From contig NZ_JAQSLN010000003.1 in the NCBI RefSeq assembly GCF_028649655.1, forward strand, positions 744,001 to 808,000: 64,000 nucleotides of DNA, written 5' to 3'. Both the position numbers and the translations under genes were made by a program. Positions 1-8,248 of this stretch are shown one piece after another. This DNA comes from Halobacteriovorax sp. GB3. GTDB taxonomy: Bacteria; Bdellovibrionota; Bacteriovoracia; Bacteriovoracales; Bacteriovoracaceae. Under the pieces are notes generated by a model. That model ran no database searches. It was given only the letters and a program-made list of their open reading frames with translations, and was not told where the DNA came from. The stretch's first letter is position 1. Every line of letters starts with the position of its first letter.

Positions 1-1670
1 TATGGTTTTACATTGCAACAATCGTAACAGTTGCAGTACTTCACATTGTGAACTCAATTTCACTACCAGTTGACTTCATGCAATCTTATCCAGTTTATGC
101 TGGTGTTCAAGATGCACTTGTTCAATGGTGGTATGGACACAATGCTGTTGCCTTCTTTTTAACAACACCATTTCTAGGGATTATGTATTATTTCATCCCT
201 AAAGCGGCCAATAGACCGGTATACTCTTACCGTCTATCAATCATCCACTTCTGGTCACTTGTTTTTATCTACATTTGGGCAGGACCTCACCACCTCCTTT
301 ACTCAGCAGTACCTGAGTGGGTACAGACAACAGGGATGGTTTTCTCAGTTATGCTTTGGATGCCTTCTTGGGGTGGTATGATCAATGGTCTTCTAACTTT
401 GCGTGGAGCATGGGATAAAGTTAGAAAAGATCCAGTACTAAAGTTCTTTGCAACGGCCGTGACTTTCTATGGTATGGCAACGTTTGAAGGACCACTACTT
501 TCACTTAAATCAGTTAACTACATGGGGCACTTCACTGACTGGATTGTTGGACACGTTCACGCGGGAACAATTGGTTGGAACTACATGATGGTTGCTGGTA
601 TGCTTTACTTTCTTGTTCCAAAACTTTTTAGAACAAAACTTTACTCAGTAAAGCTAGCAAATGTTCAATTCTGGTCAGCAACAATTGGTCTTCTACTTTA
701 TATGATGTCAATGTGGGTTGCGGGAATTACTCAAGCTCTTATGTGGAGAGCAATCGATGAAACAGGTAAGCTTGTTTATCCAAACTTCATTGAAACAGTT
801 ATTAAAATCATTCCAATGTACTGGGTACGTGCTATTGGTGGAACATTCGTTCTTCTTGGTTTCCTTGTTATGGTTTATAACCTCTACAAGACAATTAAAG
901 CAGCTCCTAAAGCTGAAAAAGAAGAGGAGTTTTTGGCACCAGCAATGGATAGCTCATCACTTGAGCCAAATGCGACTGCTCACAGAAAACTAGAGGGTCT
1001 TCCAATTCTCTTCACTATCTTAACAACTCTAGCAATTATTGTTGGTGGTGCTGTTGAGATTATCCCATCACTTATCTCTGATAAGTTTGTTGAGAAGAAC
1101 CCAAAAGTAAAGCCATACACGCCTCTTGAAATTGCAGGTCGTGACATCTTCATAAAAGAAGGATGTTATGTGTGTCACTCACAACACATTCGTCCTACTC
1201 CTGAAGAGTATCTAAGATATGGAAAACCATCTGAAGCGGCCGACTCTGTTTACGATCGTCCATTCCAGTGGGGTTCTCGTCGTATTGGTCCTGACCTCGC
1301 AAGAGAAGGTGGAAAGCGTAACAACATGTGGCACTACAAGCATATGATCAATCCGAGAGAAGTTACTCAAGGATCAATTATGCCGAACTACCCGTGGTTA
1401 GCAAAAAACAAAATTCAATACAACACTCTTAAAAGAAAGCTCAAAGTCATGAAGGCCCTTGGTGTTCCTTACAGTGATGAGCAGATCGAAAATGCAGTTT
1501 CTATTGCGCAAACACAAGCGCAAGAGGTTGCCGAAGATCTAGCAAGTTCTGGTGTTGACATGAGTATTAAGAACAAAGAAATGGTTGCTCTCATTGCTTA
1601 TCTACAACGTTTAGGAGTGGATACAGCTGAAGAGGAAACTCAAGAGAATGTTGCCGAGAGCGAGCAATAA
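1..1670 (+). CDS. ccoNO: cbb3 cytochrome c oxidase, fused subunits I and II (CcoNO), 5' partial
   Basis: Catalytic heme-copper subunit CcoN fused to the c-type cytochrome subunit CcoO. The reading frame is open to base 3, so the true start lies outside the window. The GTG at 48 is an internal codon. Seen in the CcoN part: WYGHNAV and GPHH, the usual CuB histidines, and [11 protein letters not shown] near residue 170 counted from the GTG, a heme-ligand region. After a linker and a new membrane helix (about residues 318-342) comes a CcoO domain with the heme motif CYVCH near residue 375 and a candidate axial Met in IMPNYPW. Usually ccoN and ccoO are separate genes. Here no stop or frameshift separates them. 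The protein acts in the inner membrane, reducing O2 with high affinity and pumping protons. ccoQ follows after 16 bp. Confidence 0.95.
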   Translation, partial: WFYIATIVTVAVLHIVNSISLPVDFMQSYPVYAGVQDALVQWWYGHNAVAFFLTTPFLGIMYYFIPKAANRPVYSYRLSIIHFWSLVFIYIWAGPHHLLYSAVPEWVQTTGMVFSVMLWMPSWGGMINGLLTLRGAWDKVRKDPVLKFFATAVTFYGMATFEGPLLSLKSVNYMGHFTDWIVGHVHAGTIGWNYMMVAGMLYFLVPKLFRTKLYSVKLANVQFWSATIGLLLYMMSMWVAGITQALMWRAIDETGKLVYPNFIETVIKIIPMYWVRAIGGTFVLLGFLVMVYNLYKTIKAAPKAEKEEEFLAPAMDSSSLEPNATAHRKLEGLPILFTILTTLAIIVGGAVEIIPSLISDKFVEKNPKVKPYTPLEIAGRDIFIKEGCYVCHSQHIRPTPEEYLRYGKPSEAADSVYDRPFQWGSRRIGPDLAREGGKRNNMWHYKHMINPREVTQGSIMPNYPWLAKNKIQYNTLKRKLKVMKALGVPYSDEQIENAVSIAQTQAQEVAEDLASSGVDMSIKNKEMVALIAYLQRLGVDTAEEETQENVAESEQ

Positions 1671-1686
1671 TCACAAAGGATCGAGT

Positions 1687-1884
1687 ATGTTTAAAGAAGT
1701 GATGGCAAATATAAATAGCCACTGGTATCCGACACTAGGACTATTTCTCTTCTTTTCTATCTTTATTGGCGCCACATTGTGGACCATGAGAAAGGAGAGC
1801 CACAAAATTTATGATGAGGCCTCTAACCTTCCTCTAGAAGATGGAACTACTCTTTCATCTATGAATTCTAAAGGAGCTAAATGA
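1687..1884 (+). CDS. ccoQ: cbb3 oxidase small subunit CcoQ/FixQ
   Basis: A 65-residue protein with one central membrane helix (about residues 13-33) and a short charged cytoplasmic tail, as expected for CcoQ, which stabilises the cbb3 complex. The start at 1687 is chosen because AAAGGA lies at 1675-1680. An upstream in-frame start at 1648 would overlap ccoNO and has no ribosome-binding site. The stop TGA overlaps the ccoP start as ATGA, so the two are translationally coupled. The identification rests mostly on position between ccoNO and ccoP, because CcoQ sequences are poorly conserved. Confidence 0.82.
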   Translation: MFKEVMANINSHWYPTLGLFLFFSIFIGATLWTMRKESHKIYDEASNLPLEDGTTLSSMNSKGAK

Positions 1885-2483
1885 TGAGCGACGATAAAAA
1901 GAAAGTTCATCTTCTGGATGACGAAAAACACCTCGTCTTAGATCATGACTATGATGGGATCCATGAGCTAAACCATCCTCTACCAAGCTGGTGGGTTGGA
2001 ACTTGGATTATCTCAATTATTTTCTCTGTTCCCTACTTCATGTACTTTCATGTCGCAGGTGGAGATGGTCTAAGAGCAACGTATGAAAAAGACCTAGCTA
2101 AGATTAAAGAAATCAAGGCCGAGCAAGCGAAACTTCTTGGTGATTTCAAGCTTGCTAGCTATGAAGCATGGACAAAGAATAACGATGCCCTTGGTATTGG
2201 AAAACAAGTCTATGTTGAAAACTGTCTCACTTGCCACGCTGAAGGCGGTGGTGGTGACATCGGGCCAAACCTAACTGATAAGTATTGGCTTAATGTAAAA
2301 GACAGAGTTCCAAGTGAGCTATACCGTGTCGTCAACAAAGGTGTTGAAGAAAATGGTATGCCAGCTTGGGGTGAGATCTTAAGCCAAGAAGACATGTACG
2401 CAGCTGTTGCCTATGTCATCTCGCTTAAGGGAACAACTCCTCCGAAGGCAAAAGAGCCTCAAGGGGAAAATATCGAGAAATAA
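1881..2483 (+). CDS. ccoP: cbb3 oxidase cytochrome c subunit III (CcoP), single-heme form
   Basis: A 200-residue protein with an N-terminal soluble part, one membrane helix (about residues 35-60) and a cytochrome c domain with one CLTCH heme motif near residue 114, followed by IGPNLTDKYW and a Met in GMPAWG, the classic CcoP layout. Most CcoP proteins carry two CxxCH hemes in about 300 residues. Here only one heme motif exists and the protein is correspondingly short. It delivers electrons from soluble cytochrome c to CcoO/CcoN. Two ATGs sit side by side. The second, at 1884, has better spacing from AAGGAG at 1871-1876. It overlaps ccoQ by 4 nt. Confidence 0.92.
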   Translation: MMSDDKKKVHLLDDEKHLVLDHDYDGIHELNHPLPSWWVGTWIISIIFSVPYFMYFHVAGGDGLRATYEKDLAKIKEIKAEQAKLLGDFKLASYEAWTKNNDALGIGKQVYVENCLTCHAEGGGGDIGPNLTDKYWLNVKDRVPSELYRVVNKGVEENGMPAWGEILSQEDMYAAVAYVISLKGTTPPKAKEPQGENIEK

Positions 2484-2496
2484 TCTCAAATTTGAT

Positions 2497-2548
2497 GACC
2501 GTCATGGCCCACTTTTGGAGCCTGGACTAAAGTGAAGTCATGGCGGTT
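2497..2548 (+). other. Inverted repeat between ccoP and ccoG
   Basis: A 10-bp imperfect arm at 2497-2506 (GACCGTCATG) pairs with 2539-2548 (CATGGCGGTT) if two G-T pairs are allowed, around a 32-nt loop. No T-run follows, so it is not a standard terminator. It could be an mRNA processing or stability element separating structural genes from assembly genes, or the leader of ccoG. Function unknown. Confidence 0.3.
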
Positions 2549-2582
2549 ATTACAAGCGAATGCTAAAAAATAGGATAATAAA

Positions 2583-4007
2583 ATGAGCAAGAAAAACAAA
2601 TTTGATCTTCATGAGTCTAGGCTTGGAACAACTGGCGAACATGGAGAGAGAGTTTATCTATTCCCAGAAGAAGTAAAAGGAATTTGGAGAACAAGAAGAA
2701 AGTATTTCTATTGGTTTCTCATCTTTCTTTATATGATCCTTCCATGGATCAATATTGGAGGAAAGCAATCTGTTCTCCTCAATATTCCAGCAAGAGAATT
2801 CACATTCTTTAGTTATACATTTTATGCACACAATGCCCCCCTACTACTCTTTGTCCTTTTAGGCTTTCTCTTTACTATTGGATTTATCACCAGTATCTGG
2901 GGAAGAGTTTGGTGTGGTTGGGCCTGTCCACAAACCGTTTTCATTACATCAATATATTTAAAAATCGAGGGCCTTGTTGAAGGAAAACCTCGACAAAGAC
3001 AAAAGCTAAGCGCTAGTCCATGGAGCTTTGAAAAAGCTTGGAAGAAATCACTTAAGTGGTTTCTCTTTCTCGTTGTCTCCATGCATATATCTCATTCATT
3101 TTTAGGTTACTTTGTTGGTGCGAGAAAGTTATTTTGGATTACTCTTTCGCCTCCAAGCGAGCACATGACTCTTTTTCTTTTCATGTGGTTTTTAACACTT
3201 CTTTTTCTTCTCGACTTTGGATGGTTTAGAGAACAGTTCTGTATTATTGCCTGCCCTTACGGAAGAATACAATCCGTTATGATGGATGAGCACTCTATGG
3301 CCATTATCTATGATGAGAAGCGTGGAGAGCCAAGAAGAGAGCCAGGCATGGAAAAAAATGAGCATGGTGATTGCATCAATTGCTTTGCCTGCGTTAAGGC
3401 CTGTCCAACAGGTATAGATATTCGCCGAGGGGTTCAATTGGAATGTATCGCTTGTACTAATTGTATTGATGCCTGTGATGACATTATGGAAAAAGTTCAT
3501 AAACCTAAAGGACTTATTCGCTACGATACTCAAGCAAGTCTAGAGGGACAAAAAACAAAAATATTAAGACCTAGAAACCTTGTTTACCTCACGGCAATCA
3601 TCGGGATTATTATTGGGTTTGTGGTCTCACTTCAAGTCTCAAGAGAGTTTAACGCTACATTTGTTCGTGGCCCTGGAGACATTTATAAAGAAGTCACTCT
3701 CCCTGGTGGTCAAAGAGAAATTAGAAATCTCTATCAAGTAAATCTTGAGAACGAAGCGAAGACTCATCTTCATATAAGAGTTCAAATTAAAGATGAAAAG
3801 CTTAGAGAACGCATTACATTAGTTCTGCCAAGAAACCCATTTAAAATGGAAAAGGCCTATCGCAAGAAGAATATTTTCTTTAAATTCCCTCCATCAATTC
3901 TAGATAAGGGATCAAAGACAGTAACTCTTCAGTTCATCGATATCTCTAAAAAAAGTGAAGAACTTATTTTAGAAAAGGAAGTTAAGCTTGCCGGACCTCT
4001 CAAATAA
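2583..4007 (+). CDS. ccoG: cbb3 oxidase assembly polyferredoxin CcoG (FixG/RdxA)
   Basis: A 474-residue inner-membrane iron-sulfur protein. Seen: several membrane helices in the first 230 residues, the NapH/FixG signature CGWACPQTVF near residue 113, a second cysteine cluster CIIACPYG, then two ferredoxin-like clusters (CINCFACVKACP and CIACTNCIDACD). After another helix comes a periplasmic immunoglobulin-like tail (about residues 345-474) typical of FixG_C. CcoG is reported to reduce Cu(II) during delivery of copper to CcoN. The last 20 nt overlap the next gene, implying coupled expression. Length and motif order are normal for the family. Confidence 0.95.
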   Translation: MSKKNKFDLHESRLGTTGEHGERVYLFPEEVKGIWRTRRKYFYWFLIFLYMILPWINIGGKQSVLLNIPAREFTFFSYTFYAHNAPLLLFVLLGFLFTIGFITSIWGRVWCGWACPQTVFITSIYLKIEGLVEGKPRQRQKLSASPWSFEKAWKKSLKWFLFLVVSMHISHSFLGYFVGARKLFWITLSPPSEHMTLFLFMWFLTLLFLLDFGWFREQFCIIACPYGRIQSVMMDEHSMAIIYDEKRGEPRREPGMEKNEHGDCINCFACVKACPTGIDIRRGVQLECIACTNCIDACDDIMEKVHKPKGLIRYDTQASLEGQKTKILRPRNLVYLTAIIGIIIGFVVSLQVSREFNATFVRGPGDIYKEVTLPGGQREIRNLYQVNLENEAKTHLHIRVQIKDEKLRERITLVLPRNPFKMEKAYRKKNIFFKFPPSILDKGSKTVTLQFIDISKKSEELILEKEVKLAGPLK

Positions 4008-4689
4008 TTTTTTAACAACATCGATCTACTTGCTCCCTTGGGTTGCTTTTATGGCAGGCCTTGGGGGCTCGCTCCACTGTGTGGGGATGTGTGGTGGACT
4101 CGTTGCGGCCTGTGCTCCAACGAAGAAGAGTATTGCCACCTATCAAGTGGGAAGACTTTTTGGTTATCTTCTCCTTGGATTAATTGGTGGTGCAATAGGC
4201 TCTCTTTTGAGATTTCGCCTCTCCCATGGAGAATCATCTCTATTAGCAGCTTTCTCTATCGGTGCTCTTCTTATCTATTGGGGAGTACAATCCTATAGAG
4301 GAAAAAAAGCTGAAATGCCTCTTCCTAAGTTTGTTGAAAAAACTCATCGAAGTCTATGGATTCGATCAATGAATCTCTTTCAAGATCAGAATTCTGCAAA
4401 ATCGATGAGCGTTGGTTTCCTCTCAATACTTCTTCCCTGTGGGATGCTCTATGGAGTAATCATAAGTGTCTCGGCCCTTCAAAGTCCTGCTTTAGCGGCC
4501 ATGCTCATGTTCTTTTTCTGGTTAGGCACATTGCCGGCCATGGGACTTGCTCCAGGAATCATTCAAAAAGTAATCAAACCAATTTTTAAAAAAGCCCCCA
4601 AACTAAGCTCAATATTTCTCATTGCCATCGGGCTTAGTACGATTTCATTTAGAGTCTGGGGACTCTACCAAGAGCATTTTTGTCATTAA
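3988..4689 (+). CDS. DsbD/TauE-like membrane protein of the cbb3 assembly cluster
   Basis: A 233-residue polytopic membrane protein with paired motifs GSLHCVGMCGG (about residue 30) and LLPCGMLYG (about residue 150). Each carries the conserved Cys-Gly or Pro-Cys of the DsbD_2/UreH-like transmembrane family (often labelled sulfite exporter TauE/SafE). Genes of this type commonly sit beside ccoG and are thought to serve copper or reductant transport for cbb3 maturation. That role is inferred from context. The start is a TTG at 3988 inside the end of ccoG, preceded by GGAAG at 3977-3981. An internal ATG at 4051 would remove part of the first helix. Confidence 0.82.
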   Translation: MPDLSNNFLTTSIYLLPWVAFMAGLGGSLHCVGMCGGLVAACAPTKKSIATYQVGRLFGYLLLGLIGGAIGSLLRFRLSHGESSLLAAFSIGALLIYWGVQSYRGKKAEMPLPKFVEKTHRSLWIRSMNLFQDQNSAKSMSVGFLSILLPCGMLYGVIISVSALQSPALAAMLMFFFWLGTLPAMGLAPGIIQKVIKPIFKKAPKLSSIFLIAIGLSTISFRVWGLYQEHFCH

Positions 4690-4702
4690 AAAGGAATCCA
4701 AT

Positions 4703-4813
4703 ATGAGCAAAGAAAAATTTGATCTAGAAAAGTATGCATTCAATGGCCTGATTTTTTCAGTGATCATTCTCTTCCCACTTTTACTTATGTTCTTAACTTG
4801 GAAGTATTGGTAA
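4703..4813 (+). CDS. 36-residue single-pass membrane peptide
   Basis: A very small gene 13 bp after the previous stop, with AAGGA at 4691-4695 placed 7 nt before its ATG. The product has a charged N-terminus (MSKEKFDLEKYAF), one hydrophobic helix and an aromatic end (TWKYW). Its position at the end of the cco cluster and its clear ribosome-binding site suggest a real microprotein, possibly a CcoS- or CcoQ-like assembly helper, but I recognise no family. Confidence 0.5.
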   Translation: MSKEKFDLEKYAFNGLIFSVIILFPLLLMFLTWKYW

Positions 4814-4935
4814 TAAATAAATTCGTATACTTACAGGTGTTTAAAAACTGACATTCAAAGCATTTTTTACAAATCTTATAGAATATTTCTGACTATAGGC
4901 CCATATATAAGCTTAGAACATAGTAAAGGAAACTT

Positions 4936-5961
4936 ATGCGTTTTAAGACTTTGATTATTTTTGGTCTACTCTTTTCCCTTCAGGGATTTGCTAGCGAGAA
5001 ATGTCACCGCCTTATTCAAAAATATTTTAATAAATCCATGGACGTGCGCCTTGGGCTTCGAGACACACTTGATCAAAAGAAATTTAAATCTCTTGGAATG
5101 GAGTTTGAAGGTGTCGTCGTTCAGAATCTTACTTATTTTCAAATTAGTGAGCAGGTCCAAAAAGCTCTTAAAGATCTAGGCCTGGATGCACAAATCAAAG
5201 AGATTGGTGAATTCAATGATCACTATGAAATTCAATATTACAGTGGTGGTGAGCTTAAAAAAGTTTCTGTTCTCACAGATGGCTCGCTCATTAGTACGAC
5301 ACTTGGCTATCCGGTAGAAATTACTTCTCCCATCATGAGAAATACTACAGAAGTGTGGCAATACCTCTCACTCATTCAAATGCTTGGAAGACGTATTGAC
5401 TTAAGGGCAGAAGAAGATTTTGGTGGAATTCATGTTCACTACGGTGCCAAAGATTTAACGACGGAGCAATTATCTCACATTTTGAAAGTTTTCTATGTTG
5501 CCGAACATAAAATTATCGAAAAGTTTGAAGTAAAAGAGACGAGACAGATATCTCAAATGAATAATGTCCCAAATGCTATTCACATTTTATCGACCCATTA
5601 TAAAAAGGGGACTCTTGTCAAAGATATCTTCGATGAAGTTCCTCTTGATAGAACTCTCATTGCCTATAAACCAGAGACGATGACAATAGAACTTAGGATC
5701 TTTAATAGCAATTTTCTATCCGATGAGCACTTTGCCAATATTGATTTTTCAGTCAACCTCTTGGATGATCTTCTAAAGAATAAAGACAATATTGAAGATG
5801 TTTCAAAGGAGTACAGAGAAGCGGCCCTTGAGAAAGGATTCGACTTTAGCTCCCTATCAAAGGGCTATCACATCAATCAAGATATTGAAGAGAGCTACCA
5901 GGCACAAGACCCCTATCTAGCTCAATTTATGGCCTTAAAAAATGGTGAAGAAGACAAGTAA
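4936..5961 (+). CDS. Exported amidoligase-like protein (glutamine synthetase/GCS fold)
   Basis: A 341-residue protein beginning with a signal peptide that probably ends at FAS-EK. The body carries the ordered motifs of the amidoligase family: GMEFEGV near residue 54, DGSL and then PVEITSPI near residues 115-130, GIHVHYG near residue 165 and IELRIFN near residue 255. These match the metal/ATP-binding acidic and HxH residues of the carboxylate-amine ligase superfamily. Known family members act in the cytoplasm and form amide bonds with ATP, so a signal peptide is odd. SD AAAGGAA at 4924-4930. It appears to be a single gene. Family assignment comes from motif order by eye. The substrate is unknown. 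Confidence 0.68.
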   Translation: MRFKTLIIFGLLFSLQGFASEKCHRLIQKYFNKSMDVRLGLRDTLDQKKFKSLGMEFEGVVVQNLTYFQISEQVQKALKDLGLDAQIKEIGEFNDHYEIQYYSGGELKKVSVLTDGSLISTTLGYPVEITSPIMRNTTEVWQYLSLIQMLGRRIDLRAEEDFGGIHVHYGAKDLTTEQLSHILKVFYVAEHKIIEKFEVKETRQISQMNNVPNAIHILSTHYKKGTLVKDIFDEVPLDRTLIAYKPETMTIELRIFNSNFLSDEHFANIDFSVNLLDDLLKNKDNIEDVSKEYREAALEKGFDFSSLSKGYHINQDIEESYQAQDPYLAQFMALKNGEEDK

Positions 5962-6024
5962 ACTCAAGTGATGGCCAGTGTCTTTCTCTTTTAGTAAAAT
6001 AAAAAATACTGGGAGAGAAACGCT

Positions 6025-6972
6025 ATGCGACAAGATTTTACCTACACGGATTCACCTAATCCTCATGCACAGAGGTCTAAGGAAATCATTAAAAAATATC
6101 CAAAGGTTAGAGAACTCATTGGTCCCTATCCTCTTTCGGCCCTCTACATCGTTCTCATTACTCTCTTACAAGTGGGACTGGCCTACGGACTAAAGGATCA
6201 AAGCTGGGCGCTCATTTGCCTTATTGCCTTTATGATAGGAGCAATTTGTAATCACGCGCTCTTTGTTATGCTACACGAGGCCTGTCACAACTTAGTTTTT
6301 AAATCCAATTGGTCGAATAAAGTCATGGGAATCGTTTGTAACCTTGCCCAAGGTTTTCCAAGTGCTATTGCTTTTAGAACGTTTCATCTTCTCCATCACT
6401 CTAATCTCAACGAATATGAACACGATGCCGACTTGGCCTTTCACTTTGAAGCAAAGCTTGTGAAAAATATTTGGTGGAGAAAAATTATTTGGTATGTGCT
6501 TTTTATGTTTATTGAAGCCGTTCGTCCGATGAAATTGAAAAGTGGAAAGGTCTTCGATCCATGGTCACTGGCCAATATCATTATCGTTGTTGCTTTTGAT
6601 TTTCTCATCTTCAAGCTCTTTGGAACGAAGGCCCTATGCTATCTTTTGATTTCATCTTTTTTCAGTGTTGGTCTTCACCCTGTTGGGGCCAGATGGGTTC
6701 AAGAGCACTATACATTTAAAGAAGGACAAGAAACTTATAGCTACTATGGTATCTTGAATAAATTTAGCTTTAATATCGGTTATCATAATGAGCACCACGA
6801 CTTATTTCGTATTCCTTGGATTCACCTTCCAAAACTCAAGGCCATGGCACCTGAATATTATGAGCCTCTCTACGCGCACAAATCGTGGACGAAACTTCTT
6901 TTAACTTTTATATTTAGTAAGAATATGGACCTCTACGCAAGAATTGTAAGAGATAAAACAAGAAAGGCCTAA
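6025..6972 (+). CDS. Sphingolipid (dihydroceramide) delta-4 desaturase/C4-hydroxylase-like membrane enzyme
   Basis: A 315-residue integral membrane di-iron enzyme. Three histidine boxes are visible: HEACH (near residue 90), HLLHH (near 128) and HNEHH (near 259). Regions around them match eukaryotic DEGS/DES1 closely: an N-terminal YTDSPNPHAQR, a GQETYSYYG stretch before the third box, LPKLKAMAPEYYEPL and SWTKLL after it. The expected reaction is introduction of a 4,5 double bond, or a C4 hydroxyl, into the long-chain base of a ceramide. Sphingophosphonolipids with a hydroxylated base are recorded for Bacteriovorax stolpii (recollection), which fits. SD GGGAG at 6011-6015. A thioredoxin gene follows after 2 bp, forming a two-gene operon. 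Confidence 0.85.
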   Translation: MRQDFTYTDSPNPHAQRSKEIIKKYPKVRELIGPYPLSALYIVLITLLQVGLAYGLKDQSWALICLIAFMIGAICNHALFVMLHEACHNLVFKSNWSNKVMGIVCNLAQGFPSAIAFRTFHLLHHSNLNEYEHDADLAFHFEAKLVKNIWWRKIIWYVLFMFIEAVRPMKLKSGKVFDPWSLANIIIVVAFDFLIFKLFGTKALCYLLISSFFSVGLHPVGARWVQEHYTFKEGQETYSYYGILNKFSFNIGYHNEHHDLFRIPWIHLPKLKAMAPEYYEPLYAHKSWTKLLLTFIFSKNMDLYARIVRDKTRKA

Positions 6973-6974
6973 CG

Positions 6975-7412
6975 ATGGATCATCAACTAACACTTGAAAA
7001 CTTTGAAGCAACTGTACAAGCGCAACAACGCCCTTATGTTATTCAATTTTTTTCAACGACCTGTGGTCCTTGTCAAACAATGAAGCCTGTCATTGAAAAG
7101 CTTCGCGCTGAAAATGATTCTCTCAATGTCTTTACAGTCAATACCAATGAAGAACCTGAAATCTCGGCCCATTTTGGAATTCGCTCAGTTCCAACGATCC
7201 ACGTTTGTGAAGGAAGAGAGATTCTCTATTCTTTTCATGGAGTGACTCCCTTTCGCGATCTTCAATTTGTACTAGAGAATATCGATGATATTCACTTTAG
7301 AACAACTGGTGAATTTAAAAGAGATAACGAAAAGAAAGACTACACCTTCTCTTTGATCGTCATTGGTCTTCTCGCAATTTTTATAGGACTCTTTGTCTTT
7401 TTACCAAAGTAG
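6975..7412 (+). CDS. Thioredoxin with C-terminal membrane anchor
   Basis: A 145-residue protein: a thioredoxin fold with the redox motif CGPC near residue 34 and the cis-proline loop SVPTIHV near residue 75, then a charged linker and one hydrophobic helix (about residues 124-142) at the extreme C-terminus. There is no signal peptide, so the thioredoxin domain should face the cytoplasm with the tail in the membrane. It sits 2 bp after the desaturase gene and is probably cotranscribed. It could keep a membrane enzyme, perhaps the desaturase, reduced. That partnership is inferred from gene order only. Confidence 0.85.
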   Translation: MDHQLTLENFEATVQAQQRPYVIQFFSTTCGPCQTMKPVIEKLRAENDSLNVFTVNTNEEPEISAHFGIRSVPTIHVCEGREILYSFHGVTPFRDLQFVLENIDDIHFRTTGEFKRDNEKKDYTFSLIVIGLLAIFIGLFVFLPK

Positions 7413-7417
7413 AGAGC

Positions 7418-8113
7418 TTAGGCACTTTTTTTGTATTCTGGCGCTCTATTTTGATCTTTCTGAATTCGATTAAGATAAAAAGTTGCAACATTATCCATTC
7501 CAAGACCACGATAGAATTTTTCTAAGACTTCAAGGTAAGCGATATTTATATCGACTATCTTTGAAGCGCGAGAAATATATTTGATGGCCATACCATACTC
7601 CCCTAGCGAAGCCTGAACGATTGTTCGATAGAGATAAGTAAGTTCCTGCTTAGGATAAATGTCTTCTGCTTCATCGAGATAGTGCTCAGAGATCAGCATC
7701 TGTTTAGAATACTTCTTACTATCAGTTAAGCGCAGTCCTTTTTCAAAACTTAAAATAGACAGACCGATGGTTGCAAAAAATGAAATTTCTTTTTGTCTCT
7801 CATCTTCGTCTTCATTATCGCGAGAACGTGCATATTCAAAAAAGCGAAAGGCCTTTTCAAGATTTCCACTATCGAGAAGATCGTTACTTCGACAAAGAGA
7901 AATACCTACGGCCAGGGACTCTACAGGAGAGAGAAACTCTATATTTGTATTAACCCAATACTCACAATCTCTCGCTGAAAACTGAGAGAGCGTATCGAAA
8001 ATGTCAAAGGCAAAAATACTGAGCGCCGGAATTGGCGATAAAAAACGATGGAGGTTCTTAGTATAGAAAGAGTAGTAAGAAACACCCTTGCCACGATTGA
8101 GATCTGTCACCAT
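7418..8113 (-). CDS. Cytoplasmic helical-repeat protein of unknown function
   Basis: A 231-residue protein without a signal peptide or membrane segment. The second half is built of paired amphipathic helices (about residues 60-220) resembling divergent TPRs, for example the SLGEYGMAIKYISRAS segment. I recognise no enzyme motif. A good ribosome-binding site (GGAGAGGG) precedes the ATG. The gene converges on the thioredoxin gene with 5 bp between stops. Possibly a scaffold or interaction protein. Confidence 0.65.
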   Translation of the reverse strand: MVTDLNRGKGVSYYSFYTKNLHRFLSPIPALSIFAFDIFDTLSQFSARDCEYWVNTNIEFLSPVESLAVGISLCRSNDLLDSGNLEKAFRFFEYARSRDNEDEDERQKEISFFATIGLSILSFEKGLRLTDSKKYSKQMLISEHYLDEAEDIYPKQELTYLYRTIVQASLGEYGMAIKYISRASKIVDINIAYLEVLEKFYRGLGMDNVATFYLNRIQKDQNRAPEYKKSA

Positions 8114-8248
8114 TTTCCCTCTCCTTGATTAAGCACTCTTTATTATCGGGTAAAGAAAAATCTAGGGCAAATCTTGATTTCTACCAAGAAGAAGGAATTC
8201 TAAGTTATTGAAAATAATCCCTAGCGCCAAGAGAATTGTGCAAAATTC

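Noticed and set aside
48-50. GTG as start of the cbb3 gene
   Set aside because: The frame is open to base 3 and encodes hydrophobic CcoN-like residues before it; the gene is simply cut by the window edge.
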